Shown here one piece after another: positions 1 through 11,603 of a DNA stretch of 64,000 bases. Source of the DNA: Sulfurospirillum barnesii SES-3 (GTDB taxonomy: Bacteria; Campylobacterota; Campylobacteria; Campylobacterales; Sulfurospirillaceae); the NCBI RefSeq assembly GCF_000265295.1, contig NC_018002.1, positions 620,001-684,000 of the forward strand. The letters run 5' to 3'. The notes below the pieces were generated by a model. It ran no database searches. It was not told the origin of the DNA and was given only the letters and a program-made list of their open reading frames with translations. The translations under genes and the position numbers were made by a program. The number at the start of each line of letters is the position of its first letter. Positions within the stretch are counted from its first letter, which is position 1.

Positions 1-1186
1 AGGAACGCATTTACGCTTGCATACGCATGAAACAGCTGGGGTTAGTGTCGCATGTTACTTAGCAGCGCTTGAAGCAGGTGCGGATGGTATTGATCTTGCG
101 GCATCACCTGTGAGTGGTGGTACGTCTCAACCTGATATTTTAACCATGCTTCATGCGGTAAAAGGTCAGAATTATGACCTTGGTGGGTTAGAGCTTGAAA
201 AAATCTTAAAATATGAAGATGTCTTACAAGAGTGTTTAAAAGATTATTTTATGCCACCTGAAGCAACGCAAGTTTCTCCATTAATTCCTTTTTCTCCAAT
301 GCCTGGTGGTGCACTCACTGCCAATACACAAATGCTTCGTGATAATAATATTTTGCATAAATTTCCTGAAGTGATTAAAGCGATGCGTGAAGTGGTTGAA
401 AAAGGTGGCTATGGAACGAGCGTAACACCTGTCTCTCAATTTTATTTCCAACAAGCATTCAATAACGTCATGTTTGGTCCATGGAAAAAAATTGCAGAAG
501 GGTATGGCAAAATGGTCTTAGGTTATTTTGGAAAAACACCTGTTTCTCCTGATTCCGAAGTTGTTTCTTTGGCAAGTGAACAATTAAAACTTGCACCTAC
601 AACAAAAAATGCACTCGATTTAGCCGATGCCGATGATACAAAATCCCTTTTACATGTAAAACAGATTTTAGAAAAAGAGAACCTTGAAGTCAGTGAGGAA
701 AATCTTTTAATTGCCGCAGCATGTAAGGAAAAAGGTATTGCTTTCTTAAAAGGCGAAGCAAAAGTGAATGTGAGAAAAGTCTCTGCTAAAAAAGAGGAGA
801 GCTCATCTTCTGCTCAATCTGATTTTACAGTAACGGTTAATGGTCAAAAATACCATGTGAAATCAGATAACAACAGTGCATCTATTATCGTTAATGGTGA
901 AAGTTATGAGATTGACATCAAAGAGGGGGTTGAAGAAGGCAGTGTGATTGCATCTTCAACAGCCGCCGCTTCTTCAGGCGTTGAAATCAAAGCAGGATTA
1001 CCAGGTTCTATTTTTAAAGTATTGGTAAATGTGGGTGATAAAGTCACAGAGGGTCAAGCCGTTGTCGTCATTGAAGCCATGAAGATGGAGATAGAAGTAA
1101 CCGCTCCTAATACAGGTGTAGTAAGCGCTGTTAAAGTGAAACAAGGTGATACCATTGTTAATGGTCAAGTCCTTGTTGTCTTGTAA
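1..1186 (+). CDS. pycB: Pyruvate carboxylase subunit B / oxaloacetate decarboxylase alpha chain (5' end outside window)
   Basis: The visible part holds the end of the carboxyltransferase barrel ([16 protein letters not shown] and SGGTSQPD motifs), the conserved post-barrel region, and a C-terminal biotinyl domain with the EAMKME biotin-attachment motif; the target Lys codon is near 1082. The reading frame is open to the window edge, so the N-terminus is missing. The family transfers carboxyl between biotin and pyruvate/oxaloacetate. OadB follows after only 10 bases, so this could work as the alpha chain of a sodium-pumping oxaloacetate decarboxylase, as the B subunit of an anaplerotic pyruvate carboxylase with a separate PycA, or as both. 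The linker before the biotinyl domain is Ser/Ala rich. A TTTACATGTAAA palindrome at 649-660 encodes Leu-His-Val-Lys. Confidence 0.88.
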   Translation, partial: GTHLRLHTHETAGVSVACYLAALEAGADGIDLAASPVSGGTSQPDILTMLHAVKGQNYDLGGLELEKILKYEDVLQECLKDYFMPPEATQVSPLIPFSPMPGGALTANTQMLRDNNILHKFPEVIKAMREVVEKGGYGTSVTPVSQFYFQQAFNNVMFGPWKKIAEGYGKMVLGYFGKTPVSPDSEVVSLASEQLKLAPTTKNALDLADADDTKSLLHVKQILEKENLEVSEENLLIAAACKEKGIAFLKGEAKVNVRKVSAKKEESSSSAQSDFTVTVNGQKYHVKSDNNSASIIVNGESYEIDIKEGVEEGSVIASSTAAASSGVEIKAGLPGSIFKVLVNVGDKVTEGQAVVVIEAMKMEIEVTAPNTGVVSAVKVKQGDTIVNGQVLVVL

Positions 1187-1196
1187 AGAGTTGCCC

Positions 1197-2507
1197 ATGA
1201 AAAAAATAATTCTTTATTTTCTCATGCTTTTGAGCTTAAGTTTTATGACAACCTCCTTGTCTGCGAGTGAGGAGACAAAGGCAAATCTAAATCAAGACTA
1301 TAAATCTAAAAGTGTTTCAGAACTTTTTGGCTCACTGTATGAATCAACAGGATTGAATGCGATTATAAATCCACAAGAGGGTCTTCTTTCTCATGGAACA
1401 GTTGTATCAACCTTTAATCAAAGCGTTGGTAGATTAATGATGATGGCCATTTGTTTTGTTTTGTTTTATCTTGCCATCGCAAAGGGGTTTGAGCCTTTAT
1501 TATTGATTCCGATTGCTTTTGGTGGTTTTTTGGCAAATATTCCATTGGCCGATATTGCAGGACCTGATGGTTTCTTGGGTATTTTATTTAATATGGGTGT
1601 TTCAACAGGACTCTTCCCTATTATTATTTTTATGGGTGTTGGCGCCATGACCGATTTTGGTCCATTGTTAGCCAATCCAAAAACTGCGCTTTTGGGTGGT
1701 GCTGCACAATTTGGTATTTTTGGTACGATTGTGGGTGCTGCTGCTCTTTCTCAATACACAGGCATTATAGATTTTTCACTCAAGGAAGCTTCTGCCATTG
1801 GAATTATTGGTGGAGCGGATGGTCCAACCTCTATTTTTGTTGCTTCCAAATTAGCCCCTGATTTATTAGGTGCTATTGCCGTTGCTGCATACTCCTATAT
1901 GGCATTGGTTCCGATTATTCAACCTCCCATCATGAAAGCGCTCACAACAAAGGCAGAACGACAAATTAAGATGGAGCAGTTGCGAGAAGTTTCAAAACTA
2001 GAAAAGATTGTATTCCCATTAACGGTTATGGTGATTTGTATTTTGGTATTACCCGATGCAACACCATTGGTAGGTGCGTTAACGTTTGGTAATTTTGTCA
2101 AAGAATCGGGTATGGCAAAACGTCTTTCTGATACTATGGAAAATTCATTGATTAATATTGTTACCATCTTTTTAGGACTCTCTGTTGGTTCAAAACTAGC
2201 AGCTGAAAAATTTTTAGTGCCTGAAACACTTGGTATTATTGTTCTAGGACTTGTTGCATTTTCAATGGGAACAGCTGGTGGTGTTATTATGGCTAAAATT
2301 ATGAATAAATTTAGCACACAAAAGATTAATCCACTGATTGGTTCCGCAGGCGTTAGTGCTGTGCCTATGGCTGCAAGGGTTTCGAATAAAGAAGGTATGA
2401 AAGAAGATCCAACCAACATGCTTTTAATGCATGCAATGGGTCCAAATGTAGCGGGTGTTATTGGTTCTGCAGTTGCAGCAGGTATTTTGTTGTCAATTTT
2501 TAAATAA
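1197..2507 (+). CDS. oadB: Oxaloacetate decarboxylase beta subunit (sodium-pumping membrane carboxylyase)
   Basis: A polytopic membrane protein of 436 residues. It carries the GGADGPTS signature and the flanking glycine-rich membrane segments of the OadB/GcdB/MmdB family, which decarboxylates carboxybiotin and exports Na+. I chose ATG 1197 because it begins a good signal-like segment ([16 protein letters not shown]) just after the pycB stop; an upstream in-frame ATG at 1146 lies inside pycB. About 70 residues, including a cleavable-looking leader, precede the usual family start. No gamma subunit (OadG) is visible between the alpha and beta genes, so it must be upstream of the window, elsewhere, or absent. 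Together with pycB and pckA this places oxaloacetate interconversion in one cluster. Confidence 0.88.
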   Translation: MKKIILYFLMLLSLSFMTTSLSASEETKANLNQDYKSKSVSELFGSLYESTGLNAIINPQEGLLSHGTVVSTFNQSVGRLMMMAICFVLFYLAIAKGFEPLLLIPIAFGGFLANIPLADIAGPDGFLGILFNMGVSTGLFPIIIFMGVGAMTDFGPLLANPKTALLGGAAQFGIFGTIVGAAALSQYTGIIDFSLKEASAIGIIGGADGPTSIFVASKLAPDLLGAIAVAAYSYMALVPIIQPPIMKALTTKAERQIKMEQLREVSKLEKIVFPLTVMVICILVLPDATPLVGALTFGNFVKESGMAKRLSDTMENSLINIVTIFLGLSVGSKLAAEKFLVPETLGIIVLGLVAFSMGTAGGVIMAKIMNKFSTQKINPLIGSAGVSAVPMAARVSNKEGMKEDPTNMLLMHAMGPNVAGVIGSAVAAGILLSIFK

Positions 2508-2528
2508 CTGTTTTAAGGGTAAAAAGGT

Positions 2529-4106
2529 ATGTCGAAGATTAACGAAATTGAGAAGCTTGGTTTAACTAACATTGGTAAGGTGCATTATAATATTGGTTAT
2601 GATGAGTTACTTGAACAAGAGATAAAAAACAATGAAGGTCGTGTTACTCGTAATGGTACCTTTAGCGTTGATACAGGTATTTTTACAGGAAGAAGTCCTA
2701 AAGATAAATATTTTGTGGACCAAGCACCTTCTAATCAATACATCTCATGGGGCAAAATTAACCAAAAAATCAGTAAAGAAGTTTTTGATGAATTGTTTGA
2801 CAAAGTTAAAAAACAACTCTCCAACAAAGATATTTACATTCAAGATGCTTACAGTGGCGGAAGTTTAGCAAGTCGTAAAAGTATTCGTGTGGTGACAGAA
2901 GTAGCATGGCAGGCACACTTTGTAAAAAATATGTTTATTCGTCCAAACGAAGAAGAATTAGCTACGTTTAAGCCTGATTTTACACTTTACAATGCATGTA
3001 AAGTGGTGGATGATGATTATAAAAAACATGGGCTTCATTCGGATGTTTTTGTCCTTTTTAATGTGGAAGAAAATATTGCTATTATTGGTGGTACATGGTA
3101 CGGTGGTGAGATGAAAAAAGGCATTTTCTCTATGATGAACTATTGGTTGCCACTGGAGGGAAAACTCTCCATGCATTGTTCTGCCAATGTGGGCGAAAAA
3201 GGGGATACTGCACTTTTCTTTGGACTTTCAGGCACGGGTAAAACCACACTTTCAACAGACCCAAAACGTAAATTGATTGGTGATGACGAACATGGTTGGG
3301 ATGATGAGGGAATTTTTAATTTTGAAGGAGGCTGTTACGCTAAATGTATTAATCTTGACCCAAACAGTGAACCTGAAATTTATGGTGCCATTAAGAAAGA
3401 TGCACTCTTAGAAAATGTGGTCATTGATGAAAACGATGTCGTTGATTATTCAGATAGCTCAAAAACTGAGAATACACGTGTTTCCTACCCTATTTATCAC
3501 ATTGAAAATCATGAAAAATCTCTTCAAGCAGGGCATCCTAAAAAGATTATCTTTTTAAGCGCAGATGCTTTTGGTGTTTTACCTCCTGTCTCAAAACTCA
3601 GCAAAGAGCAAGCAATGTACTACTTCTTAAGTGGTTATACGGCAAAAGTTGCAGGAACGGAACGTGGTATCACAGAGCCTGTAGCAACGTTTAGTGCATG
3701 TTTTGGTGAAGCATTTTTACCTTTACATCCAACCGTATATGCCAAATTATTGGGTGAGAAGATTGATAAGCATGGGGTGGATGTCTATTTGGTTAACACT
3801 GGCTGGAGTGGCGGTGGTTTTGGCATTGGAAAGCGTATGAGCATTAAAGCGACACGTGCGTGTATTAATGCCATCTTAGATGGCAGTATTAACGATTCTG
3901 ATTTCGAGGCTATTCCTGTTTTTAACATTCAAGTTCCTAAAACACTTGCAGGTGTTCCCACAGAGCTTTTAAATCCTAAAAATACATGGGAAAATAAAAG
4001 CCTTTACGATGCAACCAGAGATGAGCTTGCGGGTATGTTTATTGAGAATTTCAAGAAATACATTACTGCAGATTCTGATTTTTCACACGCAGGTCCAAAA
4101 CTCTAA
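2529..4106 (+). CDS. pckA: Phosphoenolpyruvate carboxykinase (ATP)
   Basis: A 525-residue protein of the ATP-dependent PEPCK family, which converts oxaloacetate plus ATP into phosphoenolpyruvate, CO2 and ADP for gluconeogenesis. The kinase P-loop [12 protein letters not shown] (residues about 236-247), the metal-binding IGDDEHGW stretch and the FTGRSPKDK substrate motif near residue 53 are all present. Length matches the family. The start ATG is preceded by an AAAAAGG element. It lies 21 bases after oadB, consistent with a pycB-oadB-pckA unit. A strong hairpin made of two facing TTTACATGTAAA palindromes follows the stop codon. Confidence 0.96.
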   Translation: MSKINEIEKLGLTNIGKVHYNIGYDELLEQEIKNNEGRVTRNGTFSVDTGIFTGRSPKDKYFVDQAPSNQYISWGKINQKISKEVFDELFDKVKKQLSNKDIYIQDAYSGGSLASRKSIRVVTEVAWQAHFVKNMFIRPNEEELATFKPDFTLYNACKVVDDDYKKHGLHSDVFVLFNVEENIAIIGGTWYGGEMKKGIFSMMNYWLPLEGKLSMHCSANVGEKGDTALFFGLSGTGKTTLSTDPKRKLIGDDEHGWDDEGIFNFEGGCYAKCINLDPNSEPEIYGAIKKDALLENVVIDENDVVDYSDSSKTENTRVSYPIYHIENHEKSLQAGHPKKIIFLSADAFGVLPPVSKLSKEQAMYYFLSGYTAKVAGTERGITEPVATFSACFGEAFLPLHPTVYAKLLGEKIDKHGVDVYLVNTGWSGGGFGIGKRMSIKATRACINAILDGSINDSDFEAIPVFNIQVPKTLAGVPTELLNPKNTWENKSLYDATRDELAGMFIENFKKYITADSDFSHAGPKL

Positions 4107-4113
4107 TTTTATC

Positions 4114-4149
4114 TTTACATGTAAAGGTTTTTTGCCTTTACATGTAAAA
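4114..4149 (+). terminator. Terminator-like hairpin built from two TTTACATGTAAA copies after pckA
   Basis: Two copies of the window-wide palindrome (4114-4125 and 4138-4149) with GG/CC extensions form a perfect 14-bp stem, TTTACATGTAAAGG against CCTTTACATGTAAA. The loop is T-rich and the stem is followed by a run of A. Each copy is also self-complementary, so alternative small hairpins can form. It sits between pckA and argH and could stop transcripts from the pckA side. Confidence 0.7.
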
Positions 4150-4222
4150 AATCCAAGCCTTTGAAAGAAGGCGTACTATGCTTGTAAAACACAAGAAGTT
4201 TATTATCCAAGGAGACGTTTTA

Positions 4223-5614
4223 ATGTCAAAACTATGGTCGGGCAGGTTTGCCAAAGGTGGTGCGCAATTACTCGATGAATTTAATGCCTCATTGCCTTTT
4301 GATAAAAAGTTGTATGAAGAAGATATTAAAGGTTCAATTGCCCATGCAAGCATGCTTGCAAAACAAAATATTTTAACACAAGAAGAGGCTGAGCAGATTG
4401 CTCAAGGTTTAATGCAGATTAAGCAAGAGATTGAAGAGGGCATATTTGAATTTCACATTTCACAAGAAGATATTCATATGGCGGTTGAGACACGTTTAAT
4501 TGCTTTAATTGGTGAAGCAGGAAAACGTCTGCATACCGCACGTAGTCGCAATGACCAAGTAGCTCTTGATTTTAGATTGTATGTTCAAAAGCAAACCTTA
4601 GTGATTGTGCATGTCTTAGAAGAGCTTATTGACGTGTTGATGCACATCTCAAAAGAGCATACGCATACGCTTTTGCCTGGCATGACGCACCTTCAGCATG
4701 CACAACCCATTAATTTTGCCTTTCATCTTTTAGCCTATGTGTCTATGTTTAAACGAGATATTGAGCGTTTAGAAAGCTCATACCATCGCAATAACATTCT
4801 CCCTCTAGGCTGTGCAGCGCTTGCTGGAACGCCACACAAAATAGACCGTGAATATGTCGCGAAGCTTTTAGGCTTTGATGGTGTGAGTGTGAACTGCTTA
4901 GATACCGTAAGCGATAGAGACTTTGCTTTGGAAATTCTTTTTAATATCTCAACCATTATGATGCATGTCTCTCGTTTTGCAGAAGAGCTGATTTTGTGGT
5001 CAAGTTATGAGTTTAAATTCATTACCTTAAGCGATGAGTACTCCACAGGTAGTTCGATTATGCCTCAAAAGAAAAATCCTGATGTACCTGAACTTTTACG
5101 TGGAAAAACAGGACGGGTGAATGGCAATTTGATTTCATTGCTGACCGTTCTTAAAGGACTTCCTTTAGCGTACAACAAAGATATGCAAGAAGACAAAGAG
5201 GGTGTTTTTGATAGTGTAGAGACGGTGTTTATCTCTTTGAATATTCTCAAAGAAGCGATTCGTACGATGAGTATTAATAAGGAACGTATGCGTCAAGCTT
5301 GCGAAGTGGGGCATTTAAGCGCAACCGATTTGGCGGATTATTTGGTTCAAAAATGCAATATTCCTTTTCGTGAAGCGCATTTTATTACAGGACGTGCTGT
5401 CGCACACGCAGAGAGTTTGGGAATAGATTTAAGCAAACTCAGTGTGGAAGAGCTTCAAAAAGTGGATGCACGTATTGGTGATGATGTGGTAGACTCTTTG
5501 AGTTTAATCAATTCGATGAATGCAAGAGTCTCGCAAGGGGGAACAGCAACCACTGCTACATGTAAACAGATTGAACTCTTTGAAACGTGGATAAACGAGC
5601 GTAAAAAAGGGTAA
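4223..5614 (+). CDS. argH: Argininosuccinate lyase
   Basis: A 463-residue protein of the fumarase/aspartase superfamily that cleaves argininosuccinate to arginine and fumarate. The family signature [12 protein letters not shown] (about residue 278) with its catalytic Ser loop is intact, as are the N-terminal LWSGRFAKG and the HTARSRNDQ motif. I chose ATG 4223 because it has an AAGGAGA ribosome site 7 bases upstream and begins MSKLWSGRF, the usual family N-terminus; an ATG at 4178 adds 15 unrelated residues. The gene follows pckA after the palindromic terminator and ends in a short bidirectional hairpin. A degenerate copy of the palindrome (TACATGTA at 5557) is present. Confidence 0.96.
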   Translation: MSKLWSGRFAKGGAQLLDEFNASLPFDKKLYEEDIKGSIAHASMLAKQNILTQEEAEQIAQGLMQIKQEIEEGIFEFHISQEDIHMAVETRLIALIGEAGKRLHTARSRNDQVALDFRLYVQKQTLVIVHVLEELIDVLMHISKEHTHTLLPGMTHLQHAQPINFAFHLLAYVSMFKRDIERLESSYHRNNILPLGCAALAGTPHKIDREYVAKLLGFDGVSVNCLDTVSDRDFALEILFNISTIMMHVSRFAEELILWSSYEFKFITLSDEYSTGSSIMPQKKNPDVPELLRGKTGRVNGNLISLLTVLKGLPLAYNKDMQEDKEGVFDSVETVFISLNILKEAIRTMSINKERMRQACEVGHLSATDLADYLVQKCNIPFREAHFITGRAVAHAESLGIDLSKLSVEELQKVDARIGDDVVDSLSLINSMNARVSQGGTATTATCKQIELFETWINERKKG

Positions 5615-5639
5615 AAAGAAGAGGTGTGACCTCTTCTTT
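5615..5639. terminator. Bidirectional terminator between argH and the HIT gene
   Basis: AAAGAAGAGGT, loop GTG, ACCTCTTCTTT: an 11-bp perfect stem directly after the argH stop and just before the end of the convergent HIT gene. A or T runs flank it on both strands, so it can serve both genes. Confidence 0.8.
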
Positions 5640-5644
5640 AAGTA

Positions 5645-6001
5645 TTACAAAAATTTGCGAGAATCACTGTCACTTAAGTGGTTCCATGAAAGCTTAGCGC
5701 CACCTAAGAGGTGAAAATGCAGATGCATGACCTCTTGCCCTCCATCGCTACCGTTGTTGGTAATTAAGCGGTATCCACTCTCATCCAATCCTAGAAGTTT
5801 TGCAACTTTGTGTGTGAATTCTGTGAGTCCCACCATGATTTTTGGATCAACCTCTTGAAAGCAGGTGTACTCTTTTTTAGGAATAATCAAAATATGAATC
5901 GGCGCTTTTGGATTGATGTCATGAAACGCTAAAAAATCGTCATTTTCAAGGACTTTATTGCATGGAATTTCGCCACTTACAATTTTACGAAAGATGCTCA
6001 T
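5645..6001 (-). CDS. HIT family nucleotide-binding protein (HINT-like hydrolase)
   Basis: A 118-residue protein covering the whole HIT domain. The histidine triad is visible near the C-terminus (MHLHFHLLGG), and the N-terminal IFRKIVSGEIP and PKAPIHILIIPK segments are typical of HINT-type purine nucleoside phosphoramidases. The physiological substrate in bacteria is uncertain. It is divergent from pheS and convergent with argH. The same HIT-pheS neighbourhood is, as I remember it, present in Campylobacter jejuni. Confidence 0.9.
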   Translation of the reverse strand: MSIFRKIVSGEIPCNKVLENDDFLAFHDINPKAPIHILIIPKKEYTCFQEVDPKIMVGLTEFTHKVAKLLGLDESGYRLITNNGSDGGQEVMHLHFHLLGGAKLSWNHLSDSDSRKFL

Positions 6002-6099
6002 AGGCTTCTCCTCTTTTTCAGAGGATTTTAACCTTTTATAATTAAAGTTTCACTAAAATGAGAATGCTAATACAAACCCCTGTGATGAAAGGCTACTGT

Positions 6100-7092
6100 T
6101 TGAAAGAGATAGAAAATGCGATTGTTTCATGCGAATCGCTTAATGAATTAGACAAAATACGAGTCTCTCTTTTTGGCAAAAAAGGACATTTTGCAGCACA
6201 ATTCGAAGAACTTAAAAAGCTTGATGGTGATGCCAAAAAAGAGTTTGCACAAAATCTAAATAGTAATAAAGAAAAATTTTTAGAACTGCTTAACCATAAA
6301 AAAAGTATTCTTGAATCGAAAATGGTTGAAGAAGAGATGAAAAAAAGCAGTGTCGATGTCACGCTGTTCAACCAAGAGAGCAGTGCAGGTGCTTTGCATC
6401 CTGTGATGGACACTATGGATAAAATCATAGAGTATTTTGTAAGTATGAACTTTTCCATCGAAGAAGGACCTCTCGTTGAAGATGACTTTCATAATTTTGA
6501 AGCCCTTAACTTACCTAAGTACCATCCTGCGCGCGATATGCAAGATACCTTTTATTTTAAAGATTCAATGTTGCTTCGAACGCACACCTCGCCTGTACAA
6601 ATTAGAACCATGCTTAAACAAAGTGCACCTATTCGGATGATTTGCCCAGGGGCTGTTTTTAGACGTGATTTTGATATTACGCATACACCAATGTTTCACC
6701 AAGTGGAAGGTTTGGTCGTTGATAAAACAGGTGTTGTTTCCTTTGCCAATTTAAAATTTATTCTTGAAGACTTTTTAAAATATATGTTTGGCGATGTTAA
6801 AGTGCGTTTTCGCCCTAGCTTTTTCCCATTTACGGAGCCTAGTGCAGAAGCCGATATTAGCTGTATTTTCTGTAAAGGTGAGGGATGTCGTGTCTGTTCA
6901 CACACAGGTTGGCTTGAAGTCTTAGGCTGTGGCGTGGTAGATTCGAATGTCTTTAAAGCTGTAGGCTATAAAGATGTCAGTGGTTATGCTTTTGGATTAG
7001 GTGTAGAGCGCTTTGCGATGCTTTTACATCAAATTCCAGATTTGCGTTCATTGTTTGAGGGTGATTTGAGATTATTGGAGCAATTTAGATGA
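6100..7092 (+). CDS. pheS: Phenylalanyl-tRNA synthetase alpha subunit
   Basis: Class II aminoacyl-tRNA synthetase catalytic chain that charges tRNA-Phe as an alpha2-beta2 enzyme with PheT. Motif 2 ([20 protein letters not shown]) and motif 3 ([18 protein letters not shown]) are intact, with the usual Cys-rich insert [10 protein letters not shown] before motif 3. The start is uncertain. A TTG at 6100 has GAAAGG 6 bases upstream and gives 330 residues, the family's usual length in this phylum. ATG codons at 6058 and 6064 are in frame but have no visible ribosome site. It overlaps pheT by 4 bases (ATGA), so the two subunits should be co-translated. Confidence 0.94.
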   Translation: MKEIENAIVSCESLNELDKIRVSLFGKKGHFAAQFEELKKLDGDAKKEFAQNLNSNKEKFLELLNHKKSILESKMVEEEMKKSSVDVTLFNQESSAGALHPVMDTMDKIIEYFVSMNFSIEEGPLVEDDFHNFEALNLPKYHPARDMQDTFYFKDSMLLRTHTSPVQIRTMLKQSAPIRMICPGAVFRRDFDITHTPMFHQVEGLVVDKTGVVSFANLKFILEDFLKYMFGDVKVRFRPSFFPFTEPSAEADISCIFCKGEGCRVCSHTGWLEVLGCGVVDSNVFKAVGYKDVSGYAFGLGVERFAMLLHQIPDLRSLFEGDLRLLEQFR

Positions 7093-9428
7093 TAGTAACA
7101 AAACAGTGGTTAAATGAATGGATTGATATAGGGGCAATAGAGACGGATACCATTACTCTTGCCTTGAATGCTATTGGATTAGAAGTCGATGGCGTTCAAA
7201 AAATACGTGTACCTCACAATGTTGTTGTTGCTAAGGTTATTTCGTGTGAAAAACACCCTAACGCAGATAAATTAAATGTGTGTCAGGTGGATGTGGGTGG
7301 AGATATTCAGCAAATTGTGTGTGGTGCAAAAAATGTAGCCGCAGGGCAATTGGTTGCAGTTGCTCTTATGGGTGCAGAACTTCCTGGTGGGCTGAAAATT
7401 AAAAAAGCCAAATTGCGTGATGTGGAATCGTGCGGTATGATTTGTTCATCTACGGAACTAGGACTCCCCAAAATCAATGATGGCATTATGATTTTGGATG
7501 AGAGCATTGGCGAGCTTATTTTAGGTAAACCCTTGTGTGAGTATCCTGTGCTCAATGATGATGTGATTGAGATTGGCTTAACACCCAATCGAGGGGATTG
7601 TCAAAGTATTTACGGTGTTGCCCGTGATTTAAGTGTCTATTTTGATGTGGAAGTGAGAACATTAGGGCAAAAAGAAGAAGAAGAGAATCAACCAGGTGTA
7701 GGTCGTGTGCTTCATTTGCAAGGCAGTGAAACACTCAATGGTTCTTACATGTACAAAGTTTTTGATAACACTGAAATTGCCGTGCCATTGCTTGTAGAAT
7801 TGCGTTTGGGTATGGCAGAGATTGAATCTTCGTGTTTGTTAAATAAATTAATAGAGTACGCAACCTATGTGACAGGTGTTTTACTACGAGCGTATAATCA
7901 TGCGTGTTTTTGTGAAAAAGAGGATAAAGCAAAAATTATTATTACCAAAGATGAGCATGAGTTAGATGCTATTTATGCGTACGATGGCTCCAAAGTAGCT
8001 ATTACAGGCGTGACTCAGATGAGTGAATGTAAAGCCAGTGCTTTAGATAAACGCATTATTATTGAGGCTAATTATACGCATCCTGAAATTATTGCTTCAC
8101 GCAGTGCCAATAAGAAACTAGGGGCAGATAAGCATTTGTATCGCTCCTCAAGAGGCAGTGAGCCTAAACTCTCTTTTGGTCTTCATTATTTTATGAAAAT
8201 GCTTATGAAACGCTCGGCTGTTATGCTTTATGCAGATTCACAACAGATGGTACACGATTTTGAAGAGCAGGTTGTCAATGCCCATCAAAGTGACTTAAAT
8301 GCAATGATTGGGGAAGAAATTCCTAAAAGCCGTATTATCAAAATTTTAAAACATTTAGGTTTTGGTGTTAATTTTGCTTTTGAACAAGACGTTATGAATA
8401 TAAAAATTCCACAATTTCGCCCTGATGTACAAAATATTCAAGATATTTGCGAGGAGATTGTGCGTATTGTAGGTATTGATAATATTACATCAAAGCCATT
8501 TGTTTTTGCTGAAAAACTCAAAATTAACCAACCCTATATTGATTTTAAAAAGAGGATGATGTACCGCCACCGCTGTGTGGCAGCAGGATTTTTTGAAACC
8601 CTGCATTTTGTGTTTGACAACAGCGAAAATGCCAAAAAATTTAATTTGCCATTACTAGACGATGCGCTTGAAGTGGCAAATCCTATTACGAGTGAGCTGA
8701 ATACCTTGCGAAGCTCTTTACTTCCAAATATTCTCAATGCTGTTTCTAATAATCTTAAGTTTGGGAAAAAACGTGTGGCTTTGTTTGAAGTGGGCAGTGT
8801 ATTTGATACAAAACGTCATGAGTACAAAAAAATGGCATTTGTGTTTAGTGGCGAGAATGGAATTGCTGAAATTGCAAACCATGGAAAGCCTAGTGAGATT
8901 GATTTTTTCACGTTTGCCTCTAAGATTCAAACAATTTTAGGTCATTTTACCCTCTTGCCTTTGGACAAAGTCAATGGTATGTGTAGCCCGTATGAAGCAG
9001 CACGTGTGATGATTGATGGTGTAGAAGCTGGCTATATGGCACGGGTCAATGTGCAAGTTGAAAAAGCGCTTGATTTATCACGTACGTATGTGTGTGAACT
9101 TGATTTTGATGTGCTCTCCTATGGTCGTAAAATTGCCAAGGAGTATTCGAAATTACCTTCTTCATCACGTGATTTAAGTCTTCTTGTAGATGCAAAAATG
9201 CAATATGCTACGCTAGAGACTTTTATTGCTTCCATCGCACCTAAGGCATTGGTGAAGTTCTTAGTGATTGATCGTTATGTGCATGAGAGTTTGGGTGAAA
9301 AGGTTAGTTTAACCCTCAGATTTCAATTTCAATCTATGGAAAAAACGTTTGAAGAAGAAGAAATTTCAGATATGATCGAGGCTTTACAAACACAGCTCAA
9401 TGAAAAATTTGGAATAACCATTCGATGA
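7089..9428 (+). CDS. pheT: Phenylalanyl-tRNA synthetase beta subunit
   Basis: A 779-residue beta chain of the bacterial PheRS. The N-terminal tRNA-binding OB domain (about residues 39-150, with [18 protein letters not shown]), the B3/B4 and B5 domains, the catalytic-like core and the C-terminal ferredoxin-fold anticodon-binding domain ([12 protein letters not shown] onward) occur in the expected order. Length is normal. It overlaps pheS at its start and aroA at its end by ATGA, giving a tightly coupled pheS-pheT-aroA-ispH series. Confidence 0.96.
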   Translation: MIVTKQWLNEWIDIGAIETDTITLALNAIGLEVDGVQKIRVPHNVVVAKVISCEKHPNADKLNVCQVDVGGDIQQIVCGAKNVAAGQLVAVALMGAELPGGLKIKKAKLRDVESCGMICSSTELGLPKINDGIMILDESIGELILGKPLCEYPVLNDDVIEIGLTPNRGDCQSIYGVARDLSVYFDVEVRTLGQKEEEENQPGVGRVLHLQGSETLNGSYMYKVFDNTEIAVPLLVELRLGMAEIESSCLLNKLIEYATYVTGVLLRAYNHACFCEKEDKAKIIITKDEHELDAIYAYDGSKVAITGVTQMSECKASALDKRIIIEANYTHPEIIASRSANKKLGADKHLYRSSRGSEPKLSFGLHYFMKMLMKRSAVMLYADSQQMVHDFEEQVVNAHQSDLNAMIGEEIPKSRIIKILKHLGFGVNFAFEQDVMNIKIPQFRPDVQNIQDICEEIVRIVGIDNITSKPFVFAEKLKINQPYIDFKKRMMYRHRCVAAGFFETLHFVFDNSENAKKFNLPLLDDALEVANPITSELNTLRSSLLPNILNAVSNNLKFGKKRVALFEVGSVFDTKRHEYKKMAFVFSGENGIAEIANHGKPSEIDFFTFASKIQTILGHFTLLPLDKVNGMCSPYEAARVMIDGVEAGYMARVNVQVEKALDLSRTYVCELDFDVLSYGRKIAKEYSKLPSSSRDLSLLVDAKMQYATLETFIASIAPKALVKFLVIDRYVHESLGEKVSLTLRFQFQSMEKTFEEEEISDMIEALQTQLNEKFGITIR

Positions 9429-10720
9429 AAACCTTACATGTAAAGCCAAAAGGTCACTTTTCGTTTACAACACAAAGCATTGCGAGTGATAAGTCTATCT
9501 CACATCGCTGTGCTATTTTTTCGCTTTTAAGCGATAGAGCGTCTGTGATTGAAAACTATTTACCCGCAGAAGATACCTTGTGCACTTTAAGTATTGTGGA
9601 ATCTTTAGGTGCGCACATTGAAAAAAAAGAGGATGGTACGCTAATAATCACCCCTCCAGATGAGATTGTGGAGCCACCTTTGATTTTGGATTGTGGAAAT
9701 TCAGGCACAGCCATTCGCTTGCTAATGGGCTTTTTATCAACCTGCAAGGGTTTTTTTGTATTGTATGGCGATAAATACCTCTGTTCTCGTCCTATGCGCC
9801 GAGTGGCAGACCCATTAAGAAGTATTGGAGCACTCATTGATGGCAGAAGCAATGGTAATTTTGCGCCTCTTAGCATTCGAGGGGAAAAACTTAAAGCCTT
9901 TCATTATGAGAGTAAAATTGCTTCGGCACAGGTTAAAAGTGCACTCATTTTAGCCGCACTTCACGCCGATGGTGTCTCAACGTTTCGTGAGCCAGAGTTG
10001 AGTCGTGACCACAGTGAGCGCATGCTTCGAGGTATGGGTGCTCAAATTGTTTCTGAGGGTTTACATGTAAGCATTCACCCACAAACTGCACCGCTAAATC
10101 CTTTGCACATGAAAGTTCCTAATGATCCTTCAAGTGGCTTTTTCTTTGCCGTTGCAGCTGCAATTAACACAGGAAGTTCTGTGACCTTACACAATATGCT
10201 TTTAAATCCTACACGCATTGAGGCCTATAATGTGCTTCAACGCATGGGTGCTGAGGTTCAATTCATCGAAAAAGAGAACGTGTACGAGAGTGTGGGTGAT
10301 ATTATTATTACGGGCAAAGAGTTGCATGGTGTGGACGTGAGCGAAAATATTGCATGGCTGATTGACGAATTGCCAGCACTTTCGATTGCATTTGCCTGCG
10401 CAAAGGGTAAAAGCCTTGTGAAAAATGCACACGAGTTGCGGGTAAAAGAGAGCGATAGAATTTCAAGTGTGGTCAATAATCTTCGCTTATGCGGTATTGC
10501 GGTAGAAGAGTTTGAAGATGGCTATGAAGTCAGTGGTGGGGCACTTCACAGTGCAAGCATTAATAGTTTTGGTGATCATAGAATTGCTATGAGTTTTGCT
10601 ATTGCTGGTACAAAAGTAGCCATGGAAATTGAAGACATTGAATGTATTAATACCTCCTTTCCAAATTTTATTGAGCTTTTATCTCAGATTGGAGATGTAA
10701 CACCGTGCAAATTAAATTAG
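9425..10720 (+). CDS. aroA: 3-Phosphoshikimate 1-carboxyvinyltransferase (EPSP synthase)
   Basis: A 431-residue enzyme of the shikimate pathway that joins phosphoenolpyruvate to shikimate 3-phosphate. The binding motifs SDKSISHR (residues about 22-29), [19 protein letters not shown] and [13 protein letters not shown] are intact. Translation is coupled to pheT (ATGA overlap), and the 3' end overlaps ispH by 16 bases. Two degenerate copies of the window's palindrome lie in the gene (cores at 9434 and 10061). The first falls within codons 4-7, encoding Leu-His-Val-Lys near the N-terminus. Confidence 0.95.
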   Translation: MKTLHVKPKGHFSFTTQSIASDKSISHRCAIFSLLSDRASVIENYLPAEDTLCTLSIVESLGAHIEKKEDGTLIITPPDEIVEPPLILDCGNSGTAIRLLMGFLSTCKGFFVLYGDKYLCSRPMRRVADPLRSIGALIDGRSNGNFAPLSIRGEKLKAFHYESKIASAQVKSALILAALHADGVSTFREPELSRDHSERMLRGMGAQIVSEGLHVSIHPQTAPLNPLHMKVPNDPSSGFFFAVAAAINTGSSVTLHNMLLNPTRIEAYNVLQRMGAEVQFIEKENVYESVGDIIITGKELHGVDVSENIAWLIDELPALSIAFACAKGKSLVKNAHELRVKESDRISSVVNNLRLCGIAVEEFEDGYEVSGGALHSASINSFGDHRIAMSFAIAGTKVAMEIEDIECINTSFPNFIELLSQIGDVTPCKLN

Positions 10721-11538
10721 CAGAGAGTTATGGCTTTTGCTTTGGCGTAAAACGTGCCATTAAAATTGCTGAAAATACCCAGAATGCTTCGACCATTGGG
10801 CCTCTTATTCATAATAACGAAGAGATTAATCGTTTGCGTGAAAATTTTAATGTCAAAACCTTGCATGACATCTCTGAAGCAAAAGGTGTTGATAAAGCGA
10901 TTATCCGAACGCACGGTATTCCAAAGAAAGATTTGGAAAAATTGGTTAATAGCAACGTTGAAGTGATTAATGCGACCTGCCCTTATGTCACTAAACCGCA
11001 AGAAATTTGCGAAAAAATGAGTCAAGAGGGTTATGAAATTGTTATTTTTGGTGATGCCAATCATCCTGAAGTTAAAGGGGTTGAAAGCTACGCAATCCAC
11101 GGTGCTTTTGTGGTTCAAAGTATTGATGAATTAGAACAAATAGTTTTTAAAAAAGGTAAAATTGCAGTGGTTTCTCAAACCACCCGTAAGGTCAGTGAAT
11201 TTTTAGAAATCACCAGCCATTTAATTACCCATTACAAAGAGGTACGTGTGTTTAATACCATTTGTAATGCCACCTTTGAAAATCAAGATGCCGCACGCAA
11301 ACTAGCAAAAGAAGCCGATGTGGTCATTGTGATTGGTGGGAAGAACTCTTCTAATACGAAGCAATTGCACAGCATTTGTAAAGAGTATTGTCCTGATAGT
11401 TTTTTAGTTGAGAGCGAGAAAGATTTAGACCCATCATGGTTTAATGGAAAAATGCTTTGCGGTGTGACCGCAGGTGCTTCAACACCTGATTGGATTATTC
11501 AAAAAATTATTGAAAAAATAAGTGAAATTAAAGTATAA
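10705..11538 (+). CDS. ispH: 4-Hydroxy-3-methylbut-2-enyl diphosphate reductase
   Basis: The last enzyme of the MEP isoprenoid pathway, a [4Fe-4S] protein producing IPP and DMAPP. All three cluster cysteines are visible in conserved context: GFCFGVKRA near residue 12, [11 protein letters not shown] near residue 93 and [11 protein letters not shown] near residue 190. The GTG start at 10705 is the only one giving the conserved [15 protein letters not shown]-terminus, and it lies inside the 3' end of aroA, implying translational coupling. The stop codon overlaps a TATAAT box that probably drives rpsA. Confidence 0.95.
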   Translation: MQIKLAESYGFCFGVKRAIKIAENTQNASTIGPLIHNNEEINRLRENFNVKTLHDISEAKGVDKAIIRTHGIPKKDLEKLVNSNVEVINATCPYVTKPQEICEKMSQEGYEIVIFGDANHPEVKGVESYAIHGAFVVQSIDELEQIVFKKGKIAVVSQTTRKVSEFLEITSHLITHYKEVRVFNTICNATFENQDAARKLAKEADVVIVIGGKNSSNTKQLHSICKEYCPDSFLVESEKDLDPSWFNGKMLCGVTAGASTPDWIIQKIIEKISEIKV

Positions 11539-11539
11539 T
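11534..11539 (+). promoter_or_regulatory. Putative -10 box for rpsA
   Basis: A perfect TATAAT overlaps the ispH stop codon, 65 bases before the rpsA start. Transcription from here would give a leader of roughly 55-60 bases that contains a TTACATGTAA core (11557-11566). No clear -35 is visible, as is usual in this phylum. Confidence 0.5.
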
Positions 11540-11556
11540 AGACAACTTTTGCATGT

Positions 11557-11566
11557 TTACATGTAA
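11557..11566. repeat. TTACATGTAA core copy in the rpsA leader
   Basis: A 10-bp core of the window-wide palindrome (GTTTACATGTAACT context) lies between ispH and rpsA, within the predicted 5' untranslated leader of rpsA. Confidence 0.8.
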
Positions 11567-11603
11567 CTAAATGTGTTAAAAATCAATCAAAAAAGGGTAT
11601 ACA

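Noticed and set aside
1919-2419. Minus-strand open frame of 166 codons opposite oadB
   Set aside because: It is antisense to a well-supported membrane protein gene, has no ribosome site, and its Ser/Thr/Pro/Ile-rich product is the usual shadow of a hydrophobic protein.
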